Part shown: piece by piece, positions 43,909-52,864 of the stretch
Layout of the letters: every line of letters begins with the position of its first letter
Position numbering within the stretch: position 1 is the first letter of the stretch
Assembly: GCA_965226215.1 (NCBI GenBank)
Contig: CBDDCH010000002.1
Location: forward strand, 1,488,001 to 1,552,000
Source: G963668345 sp965226215
GTDB lineage: Bacteria; Acidobacteriota; Terriglobia; Bryobacterales; UBA6623
Reading direction: 5' to 3'
DNA: 64,000 bases
Program-made: the position numbers and the translations under genes
The notes under the pieces: model-generated
Told to the model about the DNA's origin: nothing
Databases searched by the model: none
Seen by the model: only the letters and a program-made list of their open reading frames with translations

Positions 43909-44828
43909 GACGCGAGTGTCTCCAAAGACTTCAAGTCTTCCACGTTCGATCCTTTCAGCGAGCGGTCGATTCGCTTCAATAGACCAGTCAACACCCTCCC
44001 CGGCCCGACCTCAATGAAGTGCTTGACTCCCTGAGCGGCCAAGCAGCGCACGGACTCTTCCCACTGAACCGGGTTCGGCACCTGCTCGTTGAGACCCTCG
44101 CGGGCTTGCTCGCCGCTTCGAATCTCCCGCGCCGCGTAATTGTTGACCAGCGGGATTGTGAGATCCTTGAACTCGACCTCATCGAGGTCGCCCGCCAGCC
44201 GCTCCTGAGCCGGTTTCATCAGCGCGCAATGGAAAGGAGCGCTGACCGCAAGCAGCACCGCCCTACGGGCCCCTCGGGCCTTGGCCAACTCGACGGCCCG
44301 CGACACGGCGCCGGCGTGTCCGGCGATGACCACCTGCCCCGGTGCGTTGAAATTAGCGGCGGAAACCACCTCGCCATTCGCCGCCTCGGCGCAAATCGCG
44401 CCTATCTCTCCGCCCGGCAGTCCGAGGAGAGCGGCCATGGCCCCGACTCCCGCCGGCACTGCCTCCTGCATATAGCGGCCCCGCCTGCGGACCAGACGTA
44501 CTGCATCCTCAAAGCGCAAGGACCCGGCGGCCACCAGCGCCGAGTACTCTCCGAGGCTGTGCCCGGCCACGTAGTCGGCCTCGATTCCTCGTCCACGGAG
44601 CACGGCCAACGTCGCCACCGAACAGGCCAGCAAAGCCGGCTGGGTGTTTTCGGTGAGCTTGAGGTCTTCGGCCGGGCCCTCGAAGCAGAGCTTCGAGATG
44701 GGGAAGTCCAGCGCCTGGTCGGCCTTCTCGAAGACTTGAAGGGCGTCGGCGAAGCTCTCGGCCAACTCGCGCCCCATGCCGGGGACTTGCGACCCCTGGC
44801 CCGGAAAAACGAACGCGGTCTTGGGCAT
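43905..44828 (-). CDS. fabD: Malonyl-CoA:ACP transacylase
   Basis: A 307-aa acyltransferase that loads malonyl groups onto acyl carrier protein. It opens with FVFPGQGSQVPGMG; the nucleophile Ser is in VAGHSLGEYSALVAAG; the malonyl-specific Arg follows in RRRGRYMQEA; and the catalytic His lies in VSAPFHCALM. The C-terminal HFIEVGPGRVLTGL is also standard. It is translationally coupled to fabG by a 4-bp overlap. The promoter side (44829-45242) contains a palindromic MITE. Confidence 0.93.
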   Translation of the reverse strand: MPKTAFVFPGQGSQVPGMGRELAESFADALQVFEKADQALDFPISKLCFEGPAEDLKLTENTQPALLACSVATLAVLRGRGIEADYVAGHSLGEYSALVAAGSLRFEDAVRLVRRRGRYMQEAVPAGVGAMAALLGLPGGEIGAICAEAANGEVVSAANFNAPGQVVIAGHAGAVSRAVELAKARGARRAVLLAVSAPFHCALMKPAQERLAGDLDEVEFKDLTIPLVNNYAAREIRSGEQAREGLNEQVPNPVQWEESVRCLAAQGVKHFIEVGPGRVLTGLLKRIDRSLKGSNVEDLKSLETLAS

Positions 44829-44903
44829 GAAGTCTCACACTATCTCGCTACAGGCCGAGAAGCAAGCCGGGATTGGTTGGCGCGGGGTGTCTTCTCGTAG
44901 CGC

Positions 44904-45040
44904 AGTATTTCGGAAAGACGGTTACGTATCAATCAGCGTCGAGGTATTGCGGCTCATCAGCTCGGGCGCAATGAATTGCGCCCCTACGTTTCAATGCGAG
45001 ATACCCAAGCCCATCACTAGGCGCACGATTCATCGGCTCC
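44904..45040 (-). repeat. MITE with core GGGCGCAATGAATTGCGCCC, reverse orientation
   Basis: Starts TATTTCGGAAAGACGGTTAC and runs through TGCGGCTCATCAGCTC, GGGCGCAATGAATTGCGCCC and CCAAGCCCATCAC. It is the reverse of the copy at 45805-45979 and lacks the far end. It lies upstream of fabD and of ssb. Confidence 0.72.
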
Positions 45041-45242
45041 ACGAGTCTTGGCCGGCTTGCGACTGGACGCCGAAGACATCCTGGGTCCCTCCGAACAGTG
45101 ATCCGCCGCCTTACACTGCGCCGCGTCCCATTCCCAACGGCGGAACATCAAACTCGCAAACCGTCCCCGTCCGCCTCCGGGCCGCCGAAAAACTCCGCCC
45201 CGGCCGCTTGATCTCGGGGGCCATAGATTGTACCTTGTAGCC

Positions 45243-45707
45243 ATGGCATCGCGAAGTTTGAATAAAGTTATGTTGATCGGCAACCTTGGTAAGGATGCCG
45301 AGACGAAACACACGGCCGGCGGCGTCGCCCGCACCTACTTCACTCTGGCCACCTCAAGACGCTGGAAAGACCAGCAGACAGGCGAGTGGCGAGAAGAGAC
45401 CGATTGGCACGACGTGATCCTCTGGAGATCGGAGAACGTCGCGGCTTATTTGCAAAAAGGAAAGCAGGTCTTCGTGGAAGGCCGGCTGCAGACCCGGAGC
45501 TGGGAGGACCAGAGCGGAAACCGCCGCTATCGAACCGAGGTCGTCGCCGACAACTTGATCCTGCTGCGGGGAGGCCCGGCGGACGCCGACGGCCCCTCCG
45601 CCGTGGCCGGAGGCCAGTCGGCGTCAGCGAGTGGCGCAACGGCATCCGGCGCGGCATCCGGTGGTGACGCCGATCAGGGCATCACCGATGACGATGTCCC
45701 GTTCTAG
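45243..45707 (+). CDS. ssb: Single-stranded DNA-binding protein
   Basis: A 154-aa SSB. The OB fold (~1-110) has SLNKVMLIGNLGKDAETKHT, RTYFTLATSRRW, ETDWHDVILWRSENVAAYLQKGKQVFVEGRLQTRSW and YRTEVVADNLILL. A low-complexity Gly/Ala/Ser linker leads to the acidic tip ITDDDVPF that binds partner proteins. ATG 45243 is chosen because family members begin with 'MxxxxNKVxLIGNLG'. The gene is flanked by inverted copies of one MITE family. Confidence 0.95.
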   Translation: MASRSLNKVMLIGNLGKDAETKHTAGGVARTYFTLATSRRWKDQQTGEWREETDWHDVILWRSENVAAYLQKGKQVFVEGRLQTRSWEDQSGNRRYRTEVVADNLILLRGGPADADGPSAVAGGQSASASGATASGAASGGDADQGITDDDVPF

Positions 45708-45804
45708 CCGGCGGCGGTAGGCCGACCTGACAGTAGTGGCGTGTATCTTGTCCTGATACCGGCTTACCTGCCTCGCTGCTAAGATGACTCTAGGTTAAGT
45801 GCAT

Positions 45805-45979
45805 CATTTCGCAAATACGGTTACGAAAGGTGGCCGACTGCGGGCGCGATGAATCGCGCCCCGACTGATGGGCTTGCGCATCTCGCGTTCAAAGGTAGAG
45901 GCGCAATAAATTGCGCCCGAGCTGATGAGCCGCAACACCTCGACAAGCTAATTGATACGTAGCTGTATTTGCGAAATAC
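45805..45979 (+). repeat. Full-length 175-bp MITE downstream of ssb
   Basis: The left end ATTTCGCAAATACGGTTACG pairs with the right end, in reverse TATTTCGCAAATACAGCTAC. Inside are GGGCGCGATGAATCGCGCCC and a related GGCGCAATAAATTGCGCC palindrome. It is the best-preserved member with this core. Confidence 0.75.
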
Positions 45980-46110
45980 TGCAAGCAGGGACAGGCGCTC
46001 CGGTTGTGCGGGGAGTCTCTGTGAGGGGGCAGGGACCTTATCACGACTCAGCGGATTTGACGAGCGGTCGGCGCGTTCCATAGCAGGTCAGAGCGTCACA
46101 AGGGCTCACC

Positions 46111-47400
46111 GTGGGAATCTGGGTCAAGCGCGGACTGGCGATTCTCATCGCCGGCGGGATCGTCTTTCTCGTCGCGACGCGCGTCTTTGAAGCCCGCGAG
46201 GACGCTGCCCGCGCCAAGTCGCGCCAGCAGGCCTGGGGCGGAGGCCGCGTGGTCAATGTCGACCTCGCGCAAGCCTGGACGGGCGTCGTTAGCGACGTAC
46301 TCCTGCTGACCGGCGCTCTCAAACCCAAAGAACAAGTCGACGTCACGTCGAAAGCCACGGGGCGGGTCGAGAGCATCCGCTTTCGAGTCGGCGACCGGAT
46401 CGGCGCCGGGGACTTGGTCGCCGAACTCGAGGACGACGAGCTGCGGCAGCAGGTTCACCGGGCCGAGGCGGTCATCGCCGTGGCTCGCGCATCCTACCGG
46501 CAGCGCCGAGCCGAGCACGATAACGCCGGGGCTGAGCTGGAGCGAGCCGAAAGCCTTTTCCAAGATGGACTCGTTTCTTCCCAAGACTACGAGGCGCAAA
46601 AGACCAGCCTGGCCGTCGTCAATGCCCAGGTGGAGTTGGCCGTGGCCCAGCAAAAGCAAGCCGAGGCCGAGCTGAGTGAGTTGAAAATTCGTCTGGCGCA
46701 AACGAAAATCTACTCCCCCATGAGAGGGATCGCCGCCACGCGGTATGTAGATGTCGGGGCGCTGGTGAGTCCGACCACCCCGATCATACGGATCGTCAAT
46801 CTCTCGACCATGGTCACCCAGGGGAACGTTCCCGAGCGGAACATCGGCAGGTTGCGCGTGGGAAACCCGACCACAGTGCGAGTGGACGCGCTGCCCGAAC
46901 AGCCTTTTAGCGGCCGCGTGGCGCGTATCGCCCCGGTTCTCGACGCCGCCACCCGCAGCGCTTTGATTGAAATCGACATCCCGAACCCGAAGGGCGAGCT
47001 CAAGGCCGAAATGTTCGCCCGCATCGAATTGGATCTTGGCGCGACCCGTGAAGCTACATTGATTCCCCGCGACAGCTTGGTCTACCGCGGTCAGCAAGCG
47101 GGTGTCTATGTAGTGGAAGGCTCTCGCCCGGTGTTCCGGCCCATCGAGACCGGCATGACGCGGCAGGAGATGGTCGAAGTACTCTCCAACCTCGATCCGG
47201 GGACGGCCATCGTAGGCCGGGGCGCTTCCATGATCCGCGACGGAGACCGCATCGCCGCTCCCGAGACGCAGGAAGAAGCCGGTGGCCGTCCGGTGGCGGG
47301 CGGTGCAGAAAGTGCCGGGCGCCGGGATCGAGCCGGCCGTCCATCGGACCAGGGCCGATCGGCCCGCGGACAGCAAGGCGCCTCCAGCAAAGCTCAATAG
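46111..47400 (+). CDS. RND efflux periplasmic adaptor (membrane fusion protein)
   Basis: A 429-aa adaptor. An N-terminal membrane anchor (IWVKRGLAILIAGGIVFLVATRV) is followed by a lipoyl-like half (VDVTSKATGRVESIRFRVGDRIGAGDLVAELED), a coiled-coil hairpin (~115-200), the second lipoyl half (TKIYSPMRGIAATRYVDVGALVSPTTPI) and beta-barrel/MP domains. The tail is arginine/glycine-rich and disordered. It bridges the inner-membrane pump encoded 3 bp downstream to an outer-membrane channel not encoded here. The GTG start at 46111 has only a weak ribosome site. Confidence 0.88.
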   Translation: MGIWVKRGLAILIAGGIVFLVATRVFEAREDAARAKSRQQAWGGGRVVNVDLAQAWTGVVSDVLLLTGALKPKEQVDVTSKATGRVESIRFRVGDRIGAGDLVAELEDDELRQQVHRAEAVIAVARASYRQRRAEHDNAGAELERAESLFQDGLVSSQDYEAQKTSLAVVNAQVELAVAQQKQAEAELSELKIRLAQTKIYSPMRGIAATRYVDVGALVSPTTPIIRIVNLSTMVTQGNVPERNIGRLRVGNPTTVRVDALPEQPFSGRVARIAPVLDAATRSALIEIDIPNPKGELKAEMFARIELDLGATREATLIPRDSLVYRGQQAGVYVVEGSRPVFRPIETGMTRQEMVEVLSNLDPGTAIVGRGASMIRDGDRIAAPETQEEAGGRPVAGGAESAGRRDRAGRPSDQGRSARGQQGASSKAQ

Positions 47401-47403
47401 GAT

Positions 47404-50400
47404 ATGGCTATGAATCTGGCGGAGTTTTCCATTCGGCGTCCGGTAACGATTCTGATGGTCTGCCTGGTCGCCATCCTTTTGGGGACCATCGCGTTCGTTC
47501 AAATCCCCGTGGATTTGATGCCCGAAATCGAATACCCCATCATCAGCGTCAACACCAGCTATGAGGGCGTTGCGCCGGAGGAAATGGAAACCCTGATCGC
47601 CCGTCCACTGGAGCAGGCTCTCAGCTCCGCGCCCAACGCCGAGGAAATCACCTCCTCCTCTTCGGAAGGCCGAGCCAGCGTACGGGTGAGGTTTGTCTAC
47701 GGAACTGACTTGGATGTCGCCGCCGCCGACCTGCGCGCGCGCATCGACGCCCGCAGAACAAGCCTCCCCGACGACGCGGATCCGCCCACGCTGTTCAAGT
47801 TCGACGTCTCGCAGTTCCCCATTATGTTTGTTACGGTTGCCGCGGAGGATATGGACTCCAAGCAACTGCGTCACTTCGTCGAAAAAAGCATCCAGTATCG
47901 AATCGAACGCCTCCCCGGCGTCGCGCAGGCCCGTGTCAGCGGCGGTTTGCGGCGCGAGATCCACGTCGACCTGGATCTCAACAAGTTGCGCGCCTTGGAT
48001 TTATCCGTGGCCCAAGTCGTCCAGACGCTGCGGAGAGAAAACCTCAATCGTCCGGTGGGGCCGGTCCGCGAAGGCCGCTACGAGGTGTTGATGCGCACGG
48101 CGGGTGAGTTCAAGCGTCTCGAGGACATTCTCAATGTGGGCGTCACGACTCGCAACGGAGTGCCGGTCTACATGCGCGACATCGCCTTGGTGGAAGACTC
48201 CCACGAAGAGATCCGCTACATCGTCCGGGTGAACGACGTGCCGGCTGTGCGTATGTTTATCTACAAGCAGTCGGGCGCCAACACCGTCAAGGTGTCCGAC
48301 GCGGTGTGGGAGGAAGCGGGCAGGATCCACCGCGACCATGGCAACGTTACGCTGGCGGCGACGTGGGATTCAGCGGATTTCATACGCACTTCCATCAATA
48401 ATGTGCGGGACGCTGTGTTGATCGGAGCCGGCCTGGCGGTCTTCGTTCTGTTGTTCTTCCTGCGCAGCATTTCGAGCACGTTGATTATCGGCGTGGCCAT
48501 CCCGATCTCGGTGATCGCCACGTTTGCGCTGATGTACTTCAACGGCTTCACGCTGAACACGGTTTCCTTCGGCGGACTTGCGCTCGGTGTGGGCATGCTC
48601 GTCGACAACGCCATCGTGATACTGGAAAACATCTTCCGCCACCGCGAGCGAGGCAAACAGATCGAAGAGGCAGCCGTGGTCGGCAGTCGCGAGGTGGCCA
48701 TGGCCGTCACCGCCTCGACGCTGACGACGATTGCCGTCTTCGTCCCGGTGCTCTTTATGGCGGGTGTTTCGGCACAAACGTTCCAACAGCTTGCCTGGGT
48801 GGTTGCTTTTTCCCTGTTTTGCTCGCTGACCGTCGCGCTGACCCTGGTGCCGATGCTGTGTTCGCGTTATCTGCGGGTTCGTCAGGCGGGCGGGGCTTCC
48901 CAGGGTACGTTGGCGCGGCGGGTGGCGGAGGCCCACGAGCGGATGTCCGACCGCTATGGACAAGTTATTTCCTGGGCTGTCGACCATCGCAAGACGGTGG
49001 TTTTGACGGCGGTGGGGCTGCTCGTAGGCGCCTTTTATTTGTCCGGGTTCGTTGGTGTCGAGCTCCAGCCGGAGGTCGATGAAGGGCAGATTCGCGTGAG
49101 CGTCGAACTGGAGCCAGGCACGCGGGTAGAGATCACCGACGGCATCATGCGGCGGTTGGGCCGAACCGTCCGCGAAAAGGTTCCCGAAGCCAACTACGTC
49201 ATGGTCGAGGCAGGCAGCAACAGCACGTGGCGCGCTGAAGGCACCAATCGAGGACAGTTGCGCATCGACTTGGTCGAGCAAAAGTTCCGCGAGCGCTCGG
49301 CAGCGGAGATTGCACGGACGCTGCGTCCCATGATGGAAATCGAGCCCGGCATGATTGTTCGAACCCGTGTCAGCAGCGGTCTGTTCCGGCGCGGCATGGG
49401 TGAGGGCGACCGGCTTTCGGTGGAAGTCCGAGGGCACGAGATCGAAGTGGCTCAGAAGCTTGCTGAGCGGGTGCAAGAGGCGATGGCGTCCATCGCGGGC
49501 GTGACCAGCTCCCAGGTAAGCCGCCGTCCGGGCATGCCCGAGATGCTGATTTCGGTTGACCGCGCGAAGGCTACCAGTATGGGCTTGTCGGTATCCGAAA
49601 TCGCCGACACGCTGGAGACGGCTATTGGCGGAACGCGAGCGTCGCTCTACCGCGAGGAGGGCGACGAATACGACATCGTGGTTCGCCTGCGCGAAGAGGA
49701 CCGTCTGAAGATCCGACAAGTCGCTCAGGTGCCGATCACTCTCCCCGACGGGCGGACGATTCCCGCCGAGACCATCGTTCGCATGCGGCGTCAAGAGGGA
49801 CCGGTCGAGATCACTCGTTCGGACCAGCAGCGCATTGTGACCGTCGATGGGACCATCGCCGATCGTGACCTGGGCAGCATCGTGGGCGACCTCCGGGCGT
49901 CCCTCTCCCAGATCGAAATTCCAACAGGATACGAGCTCAAGTTCGGCGGCGAGTACGAAGAGCAGCAGGAAGCCTTCTTGCAAATGACCTTCGCCGCCAT
50001 CCTGGCTCTGGTGTTGGTTTATATGGTGATGGCGGCGCAGTTCGAGTCTCTCCGCGACCCGTTCATTATCTTGTTCTCGATTCCGCTGGCCTTCGTGGGG
50101 GTTGTTTTGGTTCTGTTTATGACCGCAACGACTTTCAACATTCAGGGATTCCTGGGGGTCATTGTCTTGGTCGGCATTGTAGTGAACAACGCCATCGTCC
50201 TGGTGGACTATACCAACAGACTGCGTCGCGAGGAGCATTTCTCGGTTCGGGAAGCGGTCGTCACCGCCGGCAGCCGCCGGCTGAGGCCGATCTTGATGAC
50301 CACGATCACGACGGTGCTCGGGCTGACTCCCATGGCCCTGGGTATCGGCGAGGGCGGAGAGCTACAAGCGCCGCTGGCCCGCGTGGTTATCGGGGGTCTT

Positions 50401-50526
50401 TGCACCTCTACGCTGATTACTTTGGTGTTCATTCCGGTCGTTTACATGACCCTCGAAGAGCGCGCCGAGCGGGCCCGAGCACGCCGGCCGGTGCTTGCCC
50501 AGCCCGTCGAGTCCGCCGGGGATTAG
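47404..50526 (+). CDS. RND multidrug efflux pump, HAE1 (AcrB/MexB) type
   Basis: A 1040-aa proton-driven exporter with 12 predicted helices and two large periplasmic loops. N-terminal FSIRRPVTILMVCLVAILLG and VQIPVDLMPEIEYPIISV are typical, and GLALGVGMLVDNAIVILENI in TM4 carries the proton-relay Asp. GFLGVIVLVGIVVNNAIVLVDY is the TM10 equivalent; only single acidic residues are present, as in HAE1 and not in heavy-metal CusA pumps. Substrates are likely lipophilic drugs, detergents or signals. Same operon as the adaptor. Confidence 0.93.
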   Translation: MAMNLAEFSIRRPVTILMVCLVAILLGTIAFVQIPVDLMPEIEYPIISVNTSYEGVAPEEMETLIARPLEQALSSAPNAEEITSSSSEGRASVRVRFVYGTDLDVAAADLRARIDARRTSLPDDADPPTLFKFDVSQFPIMFVTVAAEDMDSKQLRHFVEKSIQYRIERLPGVAQARVSGGLRREIHVDLDLNKLRALDLSVAQVVQTLRRENLNRPVGPVREGRYEVLMRTAGEFKRLEDILNVGVTTRNGVPVYMRDIALVEDSHEEIRYIVRVNDVPAVRMFIYKQSGANTVKVSDAVWEEAGRIHRDHGNVTLAATWDSADFIRTSINNVRDAVLIGAGLAVFVLLFFLRSISSTLIIGVAIPISVIATFALMYFNGFTLNTVSFGGLALGVGMLVDNAIVILENIFRHRERGKQIEEAAVVGSREVAMAVTASTLTTIAVFVPVLFMAGVSAQTFQQLAWVVAFSLFCSLTVALTLVPMLCSRYLRVRQAGGASQGTLARRVAEAHERMSDRYGQVISWAVDHRKTVVLTAVGLLVGAFYLSGFVGVELQPEVDEGQIRVSVELEPGTRVEITDGIMRRLGRTVREKVPEANYVMVEAGSNSTWRAEGTNRGQLRIDLVEQKFRERSAAEIARTLRPMMEIEPGMIVRTRVSSGLFRRGMGEGDRLSVEVRGHEIEVAQKLAERVQEAMASIAGVTSSQVSRRPGMPEMLISVDRAKATSMGLSVSEIADTLETAIGGTRASLYREEGDEYDIVVRLREEDRLKIRQVAQVPITLPDGRTIPAETIVRMRRQEGPVEITRSDQQRIVTVDGTIADRDLGSIVGDLRASLSQIEIPTGYELKFGGEYEEQQEAFLQMTFAAILALVLVYMVMAAQFESLRDPFIILFSIPLAFVGVVLVLFMTATTFNIQGFLGVIVLVGIVVNNAIVLVDYTNRLRREEHFSVREAVVTAGSRRLRPILMTTITTVLGLTPMALGIGEGGELQAPLARVVIGGLCTSTLITLVFIPVVYMTLEERAERARARRPVLAQPVESAGD

Positions 50527-50533
50527 GTCCGAA

Positions 50534-50577
50534 TCGGCATGCCGTGCCCGAAGTTCCCGATCGTCCACCTGGCTGCT
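50534..50577 (-). repeat. Short fragment of the GGGCACGGCATGCCGTGCCC MITE
   Basis: Read in reverse it gives AGGTGGACGATCGGGAACTT then CGGGCACGGCATGCC, the same join seen at 52501-52535. It begins 8 bp after the efflux pump stop. Confidence 0.6.
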
Positions 50578-50762
50578 AACTAACTAAGGGCTGCGCCCTT
50601 GATATCCCAGAGCGTCGAGCACCGAGCCGCGAGTGTGAGCGAGCGGTCCAGAGATGAGGCCGCTCGGCAGGGATGAATCCGCGTCCGCCCCAACACCCAC
50701 CTAACGAGAACAAAGTTCTCGTTCCAGCGCGCATAACGGCCTAACCAAGGGCTCCGCCCTTA
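50576..50762 (-). repeat. Reverse copy of the 23374-23523 repeat
   Basis: Contains GATATCCCAGAGCGTCGAGC and GTGAGCGAGCGGTCCAGAGA in reverse order to the other copy. Both ends carry an AAGGGCT-n-CGCCCTT palindrome, and 50703-50724 is AACGAGAAC-AAA-GTTCTCGTT. The remainder of 50763-51155 has only a small hairpin (GGTCAG-GAAAA-CTGACC, 50783-50799) and tRNA-Thr. Confidence 0.7.
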
Positions 50763-50851
50763 ATGGAGTTGATGGACCAACTGGTCAGGAAAACTGACCT
50801 CGAAGGCTCTGAAGTCCTGTGTTAAGATGGGCGAAGCCTGGCCGTATTCTC

Positions 50852-50927
50852 GCCACGGTAGCTCAGTTGGCAGAGCAGCGGTTTCGTAAACCGCAGGTCG
50901 TCGGTTCGAATCCGACCCGTGGCTCCA
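50852..50927 (+). tRNA. tRNA-Thr (anticodon CGT)
   Basis: The acceptor stem GCCACGG/CCGTGGC is followed by discriminator T and encoded CCA (50925-50927). The anticodon stem-loop GCGGT-TTCGTAA-ACCGC carries CGT. The T-arm is GTCGG-TTCGAAT-CCGAC and the D-arm is GCTCAGTTGGCAGAGC. Standard 76-nt class I tRNA. Confidence 0.96.
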
Positions 50928-51155
50928 TATTTTCCATAACTTAGCGAGAAAGAAGCTCTCCCGTAGCAGGGTTTTGCTAATCTAGGCCACACGTTTAGCC
51001 TCTTTCCGGTGAGCTGTTTGAAGAGCTGCCGCTGCCCTTCAGCGGTACAATTTCCTCAGGCTGGGGGCGGCCCATGAGCGAAGGCTCAACCACTCACGCG
51101 GAATCTAATTCGGACAAGAATGGTTTTATCTTTCGATGTCACGAGGGACACTCTT

Positions 51156-52331
51156 ATGAGACCCATGACCACTCATCTTTCGTTTGCACTCACGTTCGTC
51201 CTTTTCTTCACCGGCTGCGCGTCCGAGTCTGAGACAGCCGAAGTGAAGGTCGGCGGGGATTCGTGGAAATCTAACTGGCCGCGGCACGTAGTCGCCGAAG
51301 GCTTTGCGAACCAAACCGCGGTGGCCGCCGACTTCAGCGGCGACGGCCTGCCCGACGTCATCGTCCACGCCGAGAACCAAGCCCGCCTCTACACTGCCCC
51401 CGATTGGAAGCAAACCATCATCAGCGAACAGCCCGGCAAGACAGCCGTCCACAGCGAAGTGATGGACGTGGATGGCGACGGCGACCCGGACTACATCGGC
51501 GCGGTCTACAGCCCCGGCCCGGTCTTCTGGCTTGAGCGGCCCGCCAAACCGCTGACCGATCCCTGGCCTTACCACCTGGTGGACGACGAGATTGACGGCA
51601 CACATGGGCTCATCCTGGGCGACATCGACGGCGACGGCGGCCTCGACCTCGTCGCCAACAGCGCGCAGCCCAAGGGACCGTACCCCGAATCCATCGTCTG
51701 GTATAAGGTGCCCGACAACCCGCGCCAGGCCGAGCGCTGGGTGCGCCACGTCTTTGCAAAAAACGACGCATCAGGACTCAGCCACTACATGGGTGTCGGC
51801 GACGTCGACGGTGACGGCAAGACGGACATTTCCTGCGCCGCCAAGATCCCGGAAGGTGGTAACTGGTTTGCCTGGTGGGAGCAACCCGCCGATGGCAGCC
51901 TGCCGTGGACGAAGCACGTTCTTGCCACCGAGCAAGAGGGTGCGACCAACATCCTGATCGCCGAGCTGAGCGGCGACGGCAAGACCGATTTCATCGCCAG
52001 TCGGGGGCATGGCAGAGGCGTGCTGTGGTTCGAAGCGCCCGAGTTCACGTTGAAGGAGATCAACCCTGATCTCGAAGGTCCGCACAGCCTCGCCGTTGGG
52101 GATATCGATCAGGACGGCGACATCGACGCCACCACCTGCGCTAAAGACAGCTTCATCGCGGCCTGGTTCGAAAACGACGGCAGCGGCAACTTCACCACGC
52201 ACCACATCAACGAAGATCAGGCCGCCTACGATATTCGCCTCGTCGACATGGACAACGACACCGACCTCGACGTTCTCGTCGCCGGCCAGGAGAGCAAGAA
52301 CGTCGTCTGGTACGAGAACGGTTTGCGGTAG
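51156..52331 (+). CDS. VCBS/FG-GAP repeat lipoprotein
   Basis: A 391-aa protein starting with a lipoprotein signal (SFALTFVLFFTGC, lipobox F-T-G-C). About seven blades follow, each with an Asp-rich calcium loop: DFSGDGLPDV, DVDGDGDPDY, DIDGDGGLDL, DVDGDGKTDI, ELSGDGKTDF, DIDQDGDIDA and DMDNDTDLDV. This predicts a seven-bladed beta-propeller of the integrin-alpha-like type on the outer or inner membrane surface, common in Acidobacteria and Planctomycetes. It may bind carbohydrate or protein. ATG 51156 (or 51165) fits the signal peptide better than 51120. Confidence 0.85.
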   Translation: MRPMTTHLSFALTFVLFFTGCASESETAEVKVGGDSWKSNWPRHVVAEGFANQTAVAADFSGDGLPDVIVHAENQARLYTAPDWKQTIISEQPGKTAVHSEVMDVDGDGDPDYIGAVYSPGPVFWLERPAKPLTDPWPYHLVDDEIDGTHGLILGDIDGDGGLDLVANSAQPKGPYPESIVWYKVPDNPRQAERWVRHVFAKNDASGLSHYMGVGDVDGDGKTDISCAAKIPEGGNWFAWWEQPADGSLPWTKHVLATEQEGATNILIAELSGDGKTDFIASRGHGRGVLWFEAPEFTLKEINPDLEGPHSLAVGDIDQDGDIDATTCAKDSFIAAWFENDGSGNFTTHHINEDQAAYDIRLVDMDNDTDLDVLVAGQESKNVVWYENGLR

Positions 52332-52460
52332 GTGTTTCTCGCAAAGGCGCTAAGGACCGCAAAGAACACTCAGAACCCTTCCCCCGCTTGGTTTTTCCGC
52401 CATCCGCATCACCCAAAACTGATACGAAGAGTTCCACGACCGCGAACAGGACTAAGTAGT

Positions 52461-52633
52461 CCATTTCATAAGTTCGGTCACGTATATTTAGATTTAGAAG
52501 CCAGGTGGACGATCGGGAACTTCGGGCACGGCATGCCGTGCCCCTACATTTCCAGGCACCCAATAGATCTCTAGGGGCACAGCATGCTGTGCCCGCCTGC
52601 CTCGCCCGAAACGTGAGTGTATTCATGAAATGG
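52461..52633 (+). repeat. Full-length 173-bp MITE with double GGGCACGGCATGCCGTGCCC core
   Basis: The left end CCATTTCATAAGTTCGGTCA matches the right end in reverse, CCATTTCATGAATACACTCA. GGGCACGGCATGCCGTGCCC and GGGCACAGCATGCTGTGCCC face each other around a short spacer. Same family as 25485-25660. Confidence 0.78.
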
Positions 52634-52706
52634 AGAGAGCCTGCGGTTTGCCGTGGCCAAGCTCCAATCTCCCGGTCACGGGCTGTAACATATTTTTTTT
52701 CAGTAA

Positions 52707-52864
52707 CCTCTGGGCCCTTGTCCGGGGAAATCCTGGGCCCCCGCGATAGAATAGACGCAGGAGGCTGTGCCGGGAAGGTATGACAGAATCGGGGATTGCG
52801 ACAAGCGGCGAGAACCGGACAGAGCCGTGCCCGTCAGGGCGCGGGCCCTTCCCAGGGCTTTTTT
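52707..52864 (+). ncRNA. Candidate structured small RNA ending in an intrinsic terminator
   Basis: An isolated terminator (52845-52864) has no coding region in the preceding 500 bp. The ~150 nt before it can close on itself: CCTCTGGG (52707-52714) with CCCAGGG (52851-52857), and GTCCGG (52720-52725) with CCGGAC (52815-52820). Smaller GC stems lie within. End-pairing with an open middle recalls 6S RNA, but the length is short and no signature motif of 6S, SRP, tmRNA or RNase P RNA is seen. The first closing stem would compete with the terminator hairpin. Confidence 0.35.
52845..52864 (+). terminator. Intrinsic terminator
   Basis: GCCCT-TCCC-AGGGC followed directly by six T. A classic Rho-independent form, 280 bp upstream of the next gene. 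Confidence 0.7.

Noticed and set aside
46096..50238. Two 622-codon open frames on the minus strand across the efflux operon (46096-47964 and 48370-50238)
   Set aside because: They are antisense to clear RND adaptor and pump genes. Their translations are rich in His, Arg, Gly and Gln with no domain pattern, as expected from GC-rich codon shadows.
52750..52800. Bacterial SRP (4.5S) RNA
   Set aside because: GCCGGGAAGG looks superficially like the SRP tetraloop region, but the near-invariant surrounding residues and symmetric internal loops are absent.
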